DNA of 64,000 nt from Xylophilus rhododendri (GCF_009906855.1 NZ_CP047650.1:4774001-4838000); one strand, 5' to 3'. Shown: positions 36,410 through 45,729, counted from the first letter of the stretch. Notes: a model not told the origin generated them from the letters alone. Numbers and translations are program-made.

Positions 36410-36727
36410 TCAGGCGGCCGCGGCCAGCAGGCTGCGGGCCAGCGCCTGGCTGTCCGCCGAATGGTCGGCGCGCGATGGCAGGCCGTGGTGGGTCAGCAGG
36501 CTCCACACCATGTCGTCATCGACCGGGAAGCGGCAGAGCAGGGTGCTGCCGGTGGCCAGCTTCACCATCTGGGCGGTGGAGAGCTGGCCCAGCAGCTCGG
36601 CGGATTCCTCGCTGATGCCCAGGCTCTGCACTGCCTCGGCCTTGTCCATGCGGATCAGGTTCTGCGCCACGCCGAGGTAGCTCAGGTTGGCGTCGCGGAT
36701 CTCGGCGAGGATCTGTTCGGTGTTCAT
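36410..36727 (-). CDS. flhD: flagellar transcriptional regulator FlhD, orphan
   Basis: A 105-aa protein matching FlhD, which with FlhC forms the master activator of flagellar genes in beta- and gammaproteobacteria. The conserved blocks are NLSYLGVAQNLIRMDKAEA, LGISEESAELL, and QMVKLATGSTLLCRF; Cys65 corresponds to the inter-subunit disulphide cysteine of Escherichia coli FlhD. I chose the start MNTEQILAEI at 36727. Normally flhC follows directly, but here a terminator and a diguanylate cyclase gene follow, so this is a monocistronic, unpaired copy. Confidence 0.85.
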   Translation of the reverse strand: MNTEQILAEIRDANLSYLGVAQNLIRMDKAEAVQSLGISEESAELLGQLSTAQMVKLATGSTLLCRFPVDDDMVWSLLTHHGLPSRADHSADSQALARSLLAAAA

Positions 36728-36863
36728 CGGTCGTCCCGTTTCGGTGTCCGACTCCAGCCGTTGCACGATTGCGGGGGGCTCGATTCGGTGAAGTGGATTG
36801 TGAAGACCGGCCAAACGGAACTGAAGTCGGGGACTGGATGTGCTTCGTGTCTGCCTGCGGGGT

Positions 36864-36892
36864 GGGGATGTAGGAGCTTGCCCTACATCCCC
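36864..36892. terminator. hairpin downstream of etfA
   Basis: GGGGATGTAGG (36864-36874) pairs perfectly with CCTACATCCCC (36882-36892) around a seven-base loop. It lies 21 nt past the etfA stop. There is no T-run on either side, so it may be a weak or Rho-assisted terminator, or a transcript-end stabiliser. The surrounding 186 nt between etfA and flhD hold nothing else I can identify. Confidence 0.45.
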
Positions 36893-36913
36893 TGCTGTGC
36901 GCCCGGGCCCTGG

Positions 36914-37846
36914 TCAGAGGCGCTCGACCAGCTCCGGCACGATGGTGAACAGGTCGCCTTCCAGCCCGTAATCGGCCACGCCGAAGATCGGCGCTTCCGG
37001 GTCCTTGTTGATGGCCACGATCACCTTGGAGTCCTTCATGCCGGCCAGGTGCTGGATCGCACCCGAGATGCCGGCGGCGATGTAGAGCGTGGGCGCCACG
37101 ATCTTGCCGGTCTGGCCGACCTGCCAGTCGTTGGGGGCGTAGCCCGCATCGACGGCTGCACGGGATGCGCCGAGTGCCGCGCCGAGCTTGTCGGCCAGGG
37201 GCGTGAGCACCTCGTTGAACTTGTCGCTGGAGCCCATGGCCCGGCCGCCGGAGACGATGATCTTGGCTGCGGTCAGCTCTGGCCGGTCGCTCTTGGTGAC
37301 TTCACGTCCGACGAAGCTGCTCTTGCCGCTGTCGGCCACGGCATCGATCTTCTCGACCGATGCGCTGCCGCCTTCGGCCGCTGCCGCGTCGAAACCGGTG
37401 GTGCGCACCGTGATGACCTTGGTCGCATCGCCGCTCTGCACGGTGGCGATGGCGTTGCCGGCATAGATCGGCCGCTCGAAGGTGTCCGGCGAATCGACCT
37501 TGGTGATGTCGCTGATCTGCGCCACGTCCAGCTTGGCCGCCACACGCGGCGCGGCATTCTTGCCGGCGGCGGTCGCGGGGAACAGGATGTGGCTGTAGCC
37601 CGAAGCGATGGACAGCACCTGCGCGGCAACGTTCTCCGCCAGCCCTTCGGCCAGGCTGGGACCATCGGCCAGGATGACCTTGCTGACGCCGGCCACCTTG
37701 GCAGCAGCATCGGCCGCACCCTGGGCGTTCTGGCCCACGACCAGAACGGTCACATCGCCACCGCAGGCCTTGGCTGCGGTAATGGTGTTGAGGGTCGCCG
37801 GCTTGATCGCGGCGTTGTCGTGTTCGGCAATGACGAGGACGGCCAT
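36914..37846 (-). CDS. etfA: electron transfer flavoprotein alpha subunit
   Basis: A 310-aa FAD-binding subunit that carries electrons from acyl-CoA dehydrogenases to ETF-ubiquinone oxidoreductase. The C-terminal FAD motif is clear ([20 protein letters not shown] followed by [19 protein letters not shown]), as is the central [12 protein letters not shown]. It shares one base with the etfB stop. Two acyl-CoA dehydrogenases encoded in the same block are its probable partners. Confidence 0.96.
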   Translation of the reverse strand: MAVLVIAEHDNAAIKPATLNTITAAKACGGDVTVLVVGQNAQGAADAAAKVAGVSKVILADGPSLAEGLAENVAAQVLSIASGYSHILFPATAAGKNAAPRVAAKLDVAQISDITKVDSPDTFERPIYAGNAIATVQSGDATKVITVRTTGFDAAAAEGGSASVEKIDAVADSGKSSFVGREVTKSDRPELTAAKIIVSGGRAMGSSDKFNEVLTPLADKLGAALGASRAAVDAGYAPNDWQVGQTGKIVAPTLYIAAGISGAIQHLAGMKDSKVIVAINKDPEAPIFGVADYGLEGDLFTIVPELVERL

Positions 37847-38595
37847 CAGATCACCTTCGCTTCGGTCTTGAGTTTGGCCACCAGCGTGGCGACATCGGGC
37901 ACCTTGATGCCGGCGCCGCGCTTGGGCGGCTCGCTGACCTTGAGGGTCTTCAGGCGCGGGGCCACGTCCACGCCGAGGTCGGCGGGGGTGAGCGTGTCCA
38001 TGGTCTTCTTCTTGGCCTTCATGATGTTGGGCAGCGTCACGTAGCGCGGCTCGTTCAGGCGCAGGTCGGTGGTGACGATGGCGGGCAGCGTGAGCTTGAG
38101 GGTCTCCAGGCCGCCGTCGACTTCACGGGTCACCTGAACGCCATCGGCGGACAGCTCGACCTTGCTGGCGAAGGTGGCCTGCGGCAGGTCGGCCAGGGCG
38201 GCCAGCATCTGGCCGGTCTGGTTGCTGTCGTCGTCTATGGCCTGCTTGCCCAGGATCACCAGGGTCGGCTGTTCCTTGTCGACCAGGGCCTTGAGGATCT
38301 TGGCCACGGCCAGGGGTTGCAGCTCCACATCGGTCTGGACCAGGATGGCGCGGTCGGCGCCGATGGCGAGCGCCGTGCGCAGCGTCTCCTGGCATTGAGC
38401 GACGCCGCAGGACACGGCGATGACTTCGGTCACCAGGCCTTTTTCCTTCAGCCGGACCGCCTCTTCGATGGCGATCTCGTCGAAGGGGTTCATGCTCATC
38501 TTGACGTTGGCGATATCGACGCCGCTGCCGTCCGACTTGACGCGGACCTTGACGTTGTAGTCGACGACCCGTTTCACGGGCACCAGGATTTTCAT
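37846..38595 (-). CDS. etfB: electron transfer flavoprotein beta subunit
   Basis: A 249-aa partner of EtfA that binds AMP. It begins [20 protein letters not shown] and contains the signature region ([20 protein letters not shown]) near residues 185-204. etfB precedes etfA with a one-base overlap, so the two subunits are made in equal amounts. The gene follows the flavin oxidoreductase gene by 28 nt. Confidence 0.96.
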   Translation of the reverse strand: MKILVPVKRVVDYNVKVRVKSDGSGVDIANVKMSMNPFDEIAIEEAVRLKEKGLVTEVIAVSCGVAQCQETLRTALAIGADRAILVQTDVELQPLAVAKILKALVDKEQPTLVILGKQAIDDDSNQTGQMLAALADLPQATFASKVELSADGVQVTREVDGGLETLKLTLPAIVTTDLRLNEPRYVTLPNIMKAKKKTMDTLTPADLGVDVAPRLKTLKVSEPPKRGAGIKVPDVATLVAKLKTEAKVI

Positions 38596-38623
38596 GGCGA
38601 TGTTCCTTATCGATAGGGAGTGT

Positions 38624-39604
38624 TCAGGCCTGCCGGATCAGTCCGGCCAGGCGTTCATGGATGAGGGCATGGGCTTCGGCCATGATCCGGTCCATCAGCT
38701 GGCGCACGGTGGGCACGTCGTGGATCAGCCCGGCCACCATGCCGCAGGACCAGATGCCGGCGTCCATCTCGCCGCCCTGCATGATGCGCGGATAGACACC
38801 GGCCACCTCGGGCAGGATGTCGGCGAAGCTGATGGCGGCGCCCAGCTCGCGTTCCTTGTCCAGCAGCCGCTCGGTGGCGGCGTTCACCAGCACCCGCTCG
38901 GTATTGCGCAGCGGGCGCATCACCAGCCGGGTATCCAGCTCGCTGGCCGCGACGATGGCCTGCTTGACGTTCTCATGCACCGGCGCTTCCTGCGTGGCGA
39001 TGAAGCGGGTGCCCATGTTCACGCCCTCGGCGCCCAGTGCCAGCGCGGCCACCAGCGAGCGTCCGTCGGCCATGCCGCCCGAGGCCACGAAGGGAATCTT
39101 CAAGGCCTCGGCCGCGCGCGGCAGCAGGATGAAGTTGGGGATGTCGTCCTCGCCCGGATGGCCGCCGCATTCGAAGCCGTCCACGCTGATCGCATCGCAG
39201 CCGATGGACTCGGCCTTCAGCGCATGGCGCACCGAGGTGCACTTGTGGATGACCTGGATGCCGTGCTCCTTGAGCCCCGGCAGCCACTTCTGCGGATTGT
39301 TCCCGGCCGTCTCGACGATCTTCACCCCGCCTTCGATGATGGCGCGGATATAGCCCGCATAGTCCGGCGGGTTCACCGAGGGCAGGAAACTCAGGTTCAC
39401 GCCGAAGGGCTTGTCGGTCATCTCGCGGCAGCGGGCGATCTCGCGGGCCAGCAGCTCGGGTGTGCGCTGGGTCAGCCCGGTGATGATGCCCAGGCCGCCG
39501 GCATTGGAGACGGCCGAGGCCAGCTCCGCCAGGCCGACATGGTGCATGCCGCCTTGGATGATGGGATGCTCGATGCCGAAGAGTTCGGTGATGCGGGTCT
39601 TCAT
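38624..39604 (-). CDS. NAD(P)H-dependent flavin oxidoreductase / nitronate monooxygenase family
   Basis: A 326-aa FMN-binding TIM barrel. It begins [20 protein letters not shown], typical of the family, with [15 protein letters not shown] near the active site and [20 protein letters not shown] for FMN phosphate binding. Members include nitronate monooxygenases and FabK-like or poorly defined reductases. Its position between the Etf genes and a Bug receptor in an acyl-CoA block suggests reduction of an unsaturated intermediate, but that is inference. Confidence 0.87.
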   Translation of the reverse strand: MKTRITELFGIEHPIIQGGMHHVGLAELASAVSNAGGLGIITGLTQRTPELLAREIARCREMTDKPFGVNLSFLPSVNPPDYAGYIRAIIEGGVKIVETAGNNPQKWLPGLKEHGIQVIHKCTSVRHALKAESIGCDAISVDGFECGGHPGEDDIPNFILLPRAAEALKIPFVASGGMADGRSLVAALALGAEGVNMGTRFIATQEAPVHENVKQAIVAASELDTRLVMRPLRNTERVLVNAATERLLDKERELGAAISFADILPEVAGVYPRIMQGGEMDAGIWSCGMVAGLIHDVPTVRQLMDRIMAEAHALIHERLAGLIRQA

Positions 39605-39613
39605 GGCGCGCCC

Positions 39614-40609
39614 TCAGTCCGACACGATGTTCTTGTCGCGGATCAGCTGCCCCCACTTGGCGTAATCCTGCTGCACATGCTGGGCCATGCCGGCCGGATG
39701 CTCGAAGCGGGCGATGGCGCCGGCGTTGAGCAGCCGCTCCTGCGTGTCCTTCTCGGCCAGGATCTGCCTGACCTCGGCGGCGATGCGTTCGGCCACCGCC
39801 TTGGGTGTGCCGGCCGGCGCCAACAGGCCGCCCCATGACACGGCGTCGTAGCCCTTGAAGCCCTGCTCGGCGATGGTCGGCACGTCCGGCAGCATGGCCA
39901 CGCGCTGCGGCGAGCCGATGGCCACGGCACGCAGCTTGCCGGCCTGGATATGCGGCAGCGCGGCGACCAGGTCGGAGTACATGACCGGCACCTGGCCGCC
40001 GATGGTGTCGGTGATGGCCGGCACGCCGCCCTTGTAGGGCACATGGTTCATCTCGAAGCCGCCCATCTGCTTGAGCAGCTCCATGCTGAGGTGGCCGAAG
40101 CTGCCCACGCCGGAGCTGGTATAGGCCATGGGCACCTTCTCGGCCTTGGCATGGGCGATGAGTTTCTTCAGGTCCGTCACCTCGGGCAGCAGGCGCGGGT
40201 TGACCACGATGACGATGGGCAGGTCGTACACGCCGGCCACCGGCGTGAAGTCCTTCACCGTGTCGTAGCCGCTCTTCTTGTAGAGGTGCGGCGCCAGCAG
40301 CGTGGGCGTGGCCAGCATCATCAGCGTGTAGCCGTCGGGCTCGGCCTTGGCTACCTGCAGCGCGGCGATGGAGCCGGAGGCGCCGGGGCGGTTGTCCACC
40401 AGCACCGGCTGCTTCAGCCGCTCGCCTAGCTTCTGGCCGACGATGCGGGAGGCGGTATCGGTGGGGCCGCCGGGCGGGAAGGGGACGATCAGCTTGATCA
40501 TCTTGTTGGGCCAGGGCGCGCTGTTCTGGGCGAGGGCGCTGCCGGCCAGCAGCGGCGCGGCCGCCAGGGCGAGCAGGGCGCGGCGGCTGGCGAGGGATTC
40601 GAAAGGCAT
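39614..40609 (-). CDS. Bug-family (TctC) periplasmic solute receptor
   Basis: A 331-aa receptor with a signal peptide (residues 1-27, SALAQ). Family motifs: IVPFPPGGPTDTASRIVG and DNRPGASGSIAALQV; second lobe VPTIAEQGFKGYDAVSWGGL. It lies 32 nt after the CoA-transferase gene and 9 nt before the flavin oxidoreductase gene, inside the acyl-CoA degradation block, so a dicarboxylate or related acid is a reasonable ligand. Confidence 0.93.
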   Translation of the reverse strand: MPFESLASRRALLALAAAPLLAGSALAQNSAPWPNKMIKLIVPFPPGGPTDTASRIVGQKLGERLKQPVLVDNRPGASGSIAALQVAKAEPDGYTLMMLATPTLLAPHLYKKSGYDTVKDFTPVAGVYDLPIVIVVNPRLLPEVTDLKKLIAHAKAEKVPMAYTSSGVGSFGHLSMELLKQMGGFEMNHVPYKGGVPAITDTIGGQVPVMYSDLVAALPHIQAGKLRAVAIGSPQRVAMLPDVPTIAEQGFKGYDAVSWGGLLAPAGTPKAVAERIAAEVRQILAEKDTQERLLNAGAIARFEHPAGMAQHVQQDYAKWGQLIRDKNIVSD

Positions 40610-40641
40610 CTTGTCTGTCTCCGTGCTATTGATGATTCTTC

Positions 40642-41877
40642 TCAGGCCTGGGGCGGCGGCGGCTCCGGCAGCGTCAGCACGCCGCGTTCCTGCAGGGCCT
40701 GCAGTTCGGCGTCGTCCATCGCCAGCAGGCGCTGCAGCACCTCGCGGGTGCCTTCGCCCAGCGTGGGCGGGGCGTTGCGGATCGGCAGGCGCTGGCCGTC
40801 CAGGCGGTAGGGCGGGGCGAACACGGGCGTGGTGCCGACGACCGGATGCGGCATGTCCTGCAGCAGGCCGCCGCGGCGGGTGCGTTCGCTGGTCAGGGCT
40901 TCGTGCAGGCCGGCGACCCGGCCGCAGGGGATGCCGGCGGCGGTCAGGCGCTCCAGCAGCAGCTCGCGCGGGAAGGCACGGATCAGGCCGGCGATCAGCG
41001 GGGAGATCTCCAGGCGGTTCTTGGCGCGGTTGACGTTGGTGGAGAAGCGCGGGTCCTCGACGATGTCGGGGCGCTCGATCACCTGGCGGCAGAACTTGTC
41101 GAACTGGGCGTTGTTGCCGACGGCGATGATCAGCGGGCCGTCGGCGGCCTCGTACATGCCGTAGGGGACGATGGAAGGGTGGGCGTTGCCGTAGCGTTGC
41201 GGGTCCTTGCCGAGCTGCATGGCGTCGAGGCCGTAGTAGCCGGTGACCATGAGGCCGCAGTCGTAGAGGGCCATCTCGATCAGCTTGCCCTTGCCGGTGC
41301 GTTCTCGCTGGAACAGGGCTGCCAGGACTGCCTGGGCGGCGTACATGCCGGTCATCAGGTCGACCACCGCGACGCCGAATTTCAGCGGGGGCTGGCTGTT
41401 CTCTCCGTTGAGGGCCATGAGGCCTGTTTCGCCCTGGATGACGAGGTCGTAGCCGGGGCGTTTGGCTTCGGGGCCTGTGGTGTCGTAGCCGGAGACTGCG
41501 CAGTAGATGATGTCCTGCTTGACGGCTTTCAGCTGTTCGTAGCCGAGGCCCAGCTTTTCTGCGCCGCCTGTCTTGAAGTTGTGGATGACTACGTCGAACT
41601 GCGGGAGCAGGTTCTTGACGATCTGCAGGCCTTCCTGGGTTTGCAGGTCGAGGGTGATGGACCGCTTGTTGCGGTTCATGCTGTTGTAGTAGGTGGTCTC
41701 TGTTTTTCCTATGCGGATGCCCCAGTCTCTGGTGTCGTCGCCTCTGCCGGGGTGTTCCACCTTGATGACTTCTGCGCCGAAGTCGGCCAGGACCTGGCCG
41801 CAGAGGGGGCCTGCGAAGACTCTGGAGAGGTCTAGGACCTTGATGCCCTCTAAGGGGAAGTCTTGTTTGGCTGTCAT
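40642..41877 (-). CDS. CaiB/BaiF-type CoA transferase (family III)
   Basis: A 411-aa CoA transferase that would activate an incoming acid by moving CoA from a donor ester. The start MTAKQDFPLEGIKVLDLSRV and the segment ADFGAEVIKVEHPGRGDDTR are diagnostic; the catalytic Asp is expected at D144 in GYDLVIQGETG. In a pim-like block it could replace an acid-CoA ligase. The first ~150 codons use rare A-ending codons (ACA, AAA, TTA, CTA, AGA, ATA, GGA) unlike the rest of the gene; this 5' part abuts the large inverted repeat. Confidence 0.93.
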   Translation of the reverse strand: MTAKQDFPLEGIKVLDLSRVFAGPLCGQVLADFGAEVIKVEHPGRGDDTRDWGIRIGKTETTYYNSMNRNKRSITLDLQTQEGLQIVKNLLPQFDVVIHNFKTGGAEKLGLGYEQLKAVKQDIIYCAVSGYDTTGPEAKRPGYDLVIQGETGLMALNGENSQPPLKFGVAVVDLMTGMYAAQAVLAALFQRERTGKGKLIEMALYDCGLMVTGYYGLDAMQLGKDPQRYGNAHPSIVPYGMYEAADGPLIIAVGNNAQFDKFCRQVIERPDIVEDPRFSTNVNRAKNRLEISPLIAGLIRAFPRELLLERLTAAGIPCGRVAGLHEALTSERTRRGGLLQDMPHPVVGTTPVFAPPYRLDGQRLPIRNAPPTLGEGTREVLQRLLAMDDAELQALQERGVLTLPEPPPPQA

Positions 41878-41917
41878 TTGTCTGTGCCTCCGTTTTTTGA
41901 GTTTGGTTCTACTGCGT

Positions 41918-42518
41918 AGGGCGGAGCTGGGGCTGCGCGCCCCAGACCGCGCTCACTTTCTTTGCTTCGCCAAAGAAAGTAAGCAAAGAAAGGCGACCCG
42001 ACACCCGAGGCCCTTCGGGCACCGCTGCGGTACTCGCAAAGGCGGGGTCCACGACAACTCGCTTCGCTCAAACAGGTCGTGGCCCTGATCCGCCTTTGCT
42101 CCGTTCCTCGCTCTCGGGCTCACGGGACCCGGGGAGCGGGAGCGGGGACAGCCACTGCTTCGCAGGGCGACGGGCCGTCGCTGCGCTCGGCCTGGGCTTG
42201 AAATGCGGCGCAAAGCGGAGGGCGGGTATTCATCAGCCAGAGGCCGAGCGCAGCGAAGGCCCGTTGCGCTGCGAAGCAGCCGCTGCCCCGCTCCCGGGTC
42301 CCGTCTGCGGGTGAGCGAGGAGCGGAGCAAAGGCGGATCAGGGCCACCGTCTGTTTGAGCGAAGCGAGTTTAGGCGGACCCCGCCTTTGCGAGCACCGCA
42401 GCGTGCCCCCTCCGCACGAGGGGGACTCCCGCAGCCGGGTCGCCTTTCTTTGCTTACTTTCTTTGGCGAAGCAAAGAAAGTGAGCGCGGTCTGGGGCGCG
42501 CAGCCCCAGCTCCGCCCT
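41918..42518. repeat. 600-bp inverted pair of structured repeat elements
   Basis: Two imperfect copies of a ~277-nt element face each other: left arm 41918-42193, right arm 42241-42518, spacer about 47 nt. Each arm contains several hairpins. In the left arm: CTGGGGC/GCCCCAG (41927-41945), CTTTCTTTG/CAAAGAAAG (41956-41979), GCAAAGGCGG/CCGCCTTTGC (42036-42045 with 42090-42099) and inside it CCACGAC/GTCGTGG (42049-42055 with 42076-42082). The loop ACTCGCTTCGCTCAAACA is identical in both arms, whereas some stems differ (a CCCGA/TCGGG hairpin on the left corresponds to a CCCCCTC/GAGGGGG hairpin on the right). It fills the 673-nt gap between the CoA-transferase and enoyl-CoA hydratase genes. No gene is supportable inside. 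Confidence 0.85.
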
Positions 42519-42550
42519 CCGCAGGAGAACAGCCGCCAGCAAGAAGCGCA

Positions 42551-43357
42551 TCACCCCACCCGCCGGAGCGAAACAAAGTCAGCCCGCCGCTTCCCCATAA
42601 AAGCAGCAATCCCTTCAGCCGACTCCTCAGTAGCCTGGGAAAGCACCATGAGCCGAGCCTCATGCTCCAACTGCTCTTCAAGAGAGGCCTGAGAAGCACT
42701 CCGGCAAAGCGCCTTGATCCGAGCCATGGCCATCAAAGGCCCCTCGGCCACACTGCCAGCCAGCGCAACGGCCACACCCAGCGCCTCGCCAGACTCGACC
42801 AGCCGATTGACGGCCCCCAGCGCATGCAGCCGCTCACCAGAAATCCGCTCCCCGGTCAGACAAAGCTCAGTCAACACCTGCCGCGAAACAAACTCGGCAA
42901 GAAAGGCAGTAGCCCCCCCATCCGGCGTCAACCCCACCTTGACGTAGGCAACGGAAAAGACGGAATCGCGCGCCGCCACGAGCATGTCGCAAGCCAGCGC
43001 CAGGGAAAGCCCGGCCCCGGCCGCAGCCCCCTCCACAGCCGCCACCACAGGCTTGCCGCAATCCCGCACCGCCCGAATCAGGTCATGCAGCCCTTCGAGC
43101 AACTCCCGCCGCTCGGCCACAGGCAAATCCCGCCGCGTAGCCAGCTTGCGCAAATCCCCGCCCGAGCAGAAATGCCCACCTTCCCCGGTCAGCACGACAG
43201 CCCCAACGGAGCCATCCTCCTGCGCATCCCGCAAGGCCTGCGTCAACGCCGCGTAGAAGGCCGGCGACAGGGCATTACGCGCCTGCGGATTGTTATTGCT
43301 CAGCACCAGCACAGCACCCTCGCGCCGCTGCAGAAGCACGGGCAGGGCATCGCTCAT
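42551..43357 (-). CDS. enoyl-CoA hydratase/isomerase family protein
   Basis: A 268-aa crotonase-fold enzyme that hydrates or isomerises an enoyl-CoA. The oxyanion-hole segments are HFCSGGDLRKLATRRDLPVA and AVEGAAAGAGLSLALACD. It begins MSDALPVLLQRREGAVLVLS and overlaps the acyl-CoA dehydrogenase gene upstream by ATGA. Its codons are unusually rich in T at third positions (GCT, TCT, CTT, ATT, TTT), most strongly at the 3' end, which abuts the inverted repeat. Confidence 0.92.
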   Translation of the reverse strand: MSDALPVLLQRREGAVLVLSNNNPQARNALSPAFYAALTQALRDAQEDGSVGAVVLTGEGGHFCSGGDLRKLATRRDLPVAERRELLEGLHDLIRAVRDCGKPVVAAVEGAAAGAGLSLALACDMLVAARDSVFSVAYVKVGLTPDGGATAFLAEFVSRQVLTELCLTGERISGERLHALGAVNRLVESGEALGVAVALAGSVAEGPLMAMARIKALCRSASQASLEEQLEHEARLMVLSQATEESAEGIAAFMGKRRADFVSLRRVG

Positions 43358-44493
43358 GCAAGGGCTCCGAGCGCCATGTAGCGCGCCAGGTGATGGTCCT
43401 CGTCGCCCAGCTGGTGGTCGATCATGACCAGGCGCTTGGCATAGTGGGCCAGCGGCAGCTCCCAGGTCATGCCGATGCCGCCATGCATCTGGATGCTCTC
43501 CTCGGCCACCAGGGTGCCGATGCGCCCGATCGAATACTTGGCCGCCGACAGCGCCTTCTCGCGCACCACCCGATCCTCGCCATCCACCGCAGCCGCCGCG
43601 TTGATGACCGCCGAGCGTGCCTGCTCCACCTCCAGCAGCAGGTCCGCCATGCGGTGCTGCAGCGCCTGGAAGCTGCCGATCGGCACGCCGAACTGCTTGC
43701 GGGTCTGCAAATACTCCAGCGTGAACTGCTTGGCCACGTCCATCGCGCCGACCGCCTCGGCGCACAGGGCCACCAGGCCCCAGCCCACGATGCGTTCCAG
43801 CAGCGCGGCGCCCTGGCCTTCGGCGCCCAGCAGGGCATCGGCAGCGACGGCCACGCGCTTGAATTCGAGTTCGGCGACCCGCCCGCCATCGATGCGGCCC
43901 AGGCTGCGGCGCGCCAGGCCGGCGCTGTCGCCCGGCACCAAAAAGAGCGAGATGCCGTCCGCATCGAAGGTCGAGCCGCCCGTGCGGGCCGACACCAGCA
44001 GCCAGTCGGCCGAGGCGCCGAACAATGCCACGCCCTTGGCCCCGTCCAGCACCCAGCCCGCGCCTTCGCGGCGGGCGGTGGTGGCGACACGGGTGAGTTC
44101 GTAGTGGCTGCCCGGTTCGTCATGCGCCAGCGCGGCCACCGCCTCGCCGCCGATCAGCGCGGCCAGCACCTGCTCCTTCTGCGCTGCGCTGCCGGCGGCG
44201 GCCACGGCCCGGCCGACCAGCAGGGCGCCCAGCAAGGGCTCGGCGACCAGGCCGCGGCCCAGGCTCTCGAACACCACGCTGACATCGAATCCGGCGCCGC
44301 CGAAGCCGCCGTCGGCCTCGCCGAAGAGCGCGCCGATCACGCCCAGCTCGGCGAACTGACGGTACAGCTCCGGGCCGTGGCCGGCCTCGCCGTAGGCCAG
44401 ATGGTTGCGCTGCTCGAAGCCGTACTGCTCGGAGACGAAACGGTTCAGGGTGTCCGCCAGCATGCGGCGGTCTTCGGTGTGCACGAAGTTCAT
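43354..44493 (-). CDS. acyl-CoA dehydrogenase (PimD-like)
   Basis: A 379-aa FAD enzyme that introduces the 2,3-double bond in an acyl-CoA, passing electrons to ETF. The fold landmarks are present: ELGVIGALFGEADGGFGGAG, QTRKQFGVPIGSFQALQHRM and the C-terminal MHGGIGMTWELPLAHYAKRL. It pairs with the next gene, a second acyl-CoA dehydrogenase; in pimeloyl-CoA degradation (pimCD) the two are thought to form large and small subunits. It overlaps the hydratase gene by four bases. Confidence 0.93.
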   Translation of the reverse strand: MNFVHTEDRRMLADTLNRFVSEQYGFEQRNHLAYGEAGHGPELYRQFAELGVIGALFGEADGGFGGAGFDVSVVFESLGRGLVAEPLLGALLVGRAVAAAGSAAQKEQVLAALIGGEAVAALAHDEPGSHYELTRVATTARREGAGWVLDGAKGVALFGASADWLLVSARTGGSTFDADGISLFLVPGDSAGLARRSLGRIDGGRVAELEFKRVAVAADALLGAEGQGAALLERIVGWGLVALCAEAVGAMDVAKQFTLEYLQTRKQFGVPIGSFQALQHRMADLLLEVEQARSAVINAAAAVDGEDRVVREKALSAAKYSIGRIGTLVAEESIQMHGGIGMTWELPLAHYAKRLVMIDHQLGDEDHHLARYMALGALA

Positions 44494-44506
44494 GGTGTGT
44501 GTCTCC

Positions 44507-45703
44507 TCACAGTCCCAGGATCATCTTGGAGATGATGTTCTTCTGGATCTCGTTGGAGCCGCCGAAGATCGACAGCTTGCGGTAGTTGAAGTAGTTGGCC
44601 GCCGCGGCAGCCGCGCCGTCCGGGCCCACGGCCAGGTCCTCGTGGCCGGCATGCAGCGCCTCCTCGGTGAAGGGCAGGGCGTAGGGGCCCATGGCGCGGC
44701 GGATCAGCGAGAGGATCTCCTGGCGGATCTCGGTGCCGCGGATCTTCAGCATCGAGCTTTCCGCGCCCGGCACGCCGCCGCCGGCGACAGCCGCGATCAC
44801 CCGCAGGTTGGTGGTCTTCATGTTCTCCAGGTCGATCTCGACCTTGGCCACGCGGGTGGCGAACAGCGGGTCCTGCGCCAGCGGCTTGCCGTTGCACTGC
44901 ACCGTGGCGGCCACCTGCTTCAACTTGGCCAGGGCGGCCACCGAGAAGCCGACACCGGCGATGTTGGTGCGTTCGTAGGTCAGCAGGTACTTGGCATAGG
45001 TCCAGCCCTTGTTCTCCTCGCCGACCAGGTTCTCCACCGGCACCTTCACGTCGGTGAAGAAGACTTCATTGACCTCGTGCTCGCCGTCCAGCGTGATGAT
45101 GGGGCGCACTTCCACGCCGGGCGCGGTCATGTCCACCAGCAGGAAGCTGATGCCCGCCTGGGCCTTGGCCTCGCGGTTGGTGCGCACCAGGCAGAAGATC
45201 ATGTTGGCGTGCTGGCCGAGGGTGGTCCAGGTCTTCTGGCCGTTGACGATGTAGTGGTCGCCCTCGCGCACGGCGGTGGTCTTGACCGAGGCCAGGTCGG
45301 AGCCGGCGCCGGGCTCGCTGTAGCCCTGGCACCACCAGTCGGCGCCATTGAGGATGCGGGGCAGCCAGTAGTCCTTCTGCGCCTGGTTGCCGTACTTGAT
45401 CATCACCGGGCCCAGCATGCTCAGGCCGAAGGGCACGATGCGCGGCGTGCCGGCCAGGGCGCATTCATGCTCGAAGATGAACTTCTCGACCGGCGTCCAG
45501 CCCGGGCCGCCGTATTCCTGCGGCCAGTGGTTGGCCAGCCAGCCGCGTTCGTTGAGGATGGCGTGCCAGCGCTCCAGGTCCTGCTTGGACAGCCGCAGGC
45601 TGTTGCGCACCTTGTGCGCCAGCTCGGGCGGCAGCTGGTCCTTCAGGAAAGCCTGGACTTCGGCGCGGAAGGCCTGTTCCTGGGGGGTGAATTGCAGATC
45701 CAT
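44507..45703 (-). CDS. acyl-CoA dehydrogenase (PimC-like)
   Basis: A 398-aa acyl-CoA dehydrogenase, start MDLQFTPQEQAFRAEVQAFL. Conserved segments: GYSEPGAGSDLASVKTTAVR (substrate/FAD), YIVNGQKTWTTLGQHAN, and the C-terminal FGGSNEIQKNIISKMIL. It lies 13 nt from the PimD-like gene, and the pair most likely forms a heteromeric dehydrogenase acting on a dicarboxyl- or medium-chain acyl-CoA. Confidence 0.94.
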   Translation of the reverse strand: MDLQFTPQEQAFRAEVQAFLKDQLPPELAHKVRNSLRLSKQDLERWHAILNERGWLANHWPQEYGGPGWTPVEKFIFEHECALAGTPRIVPFGLSMLGPVMIKYGNQAQKDYWLPRILNGADWWCQGYSEPGAGSDLASVKTTAVREGDHYIVNGQKTWTTLGQHANMIFCLVRTNREAKAQAGISFLLVDMTAPGVEVRPIITLDGEHEVNEVFFTDVKVPVENLVGEENKGWTYAKYLLTYERTNIAGVGFSVAALAKLKQVAATVQCNGKPLAQDPLFATRVAKVEIDLENMKTTNLRVIAAVAGGGVPGAESSMLKIRGTEIRQEILSLIRRAMGPYALPFTEEALHAGHEDLAVGPDGAAAAAANYFNYRKLSIFGGSNEIQKNIISKMILGL

Positions 45704-45729
45704 GGTCAGTCTTGCCTTGCGCTGGAATT

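Noticed and set aside
36410..36727. A canonical flhDC master operon
   Set aside because: flhC is absent; the next gene after a terminator is a GGDEF protein.
36864..36892. Strong hairpin as a proven Rho-independent terminator
   Set aside because: The stem is perfect but no T-run follows on either strand, so I kept it only as a weak terminator candidate.
41918..42518. Protein-coding genes within the inverted repeat
   Set aside because: Short frames exist on both strands but they mirror each other because of the repeat, are Arg/Ser/Pro-rich and have no ribosome-binding sites or family resemblance.
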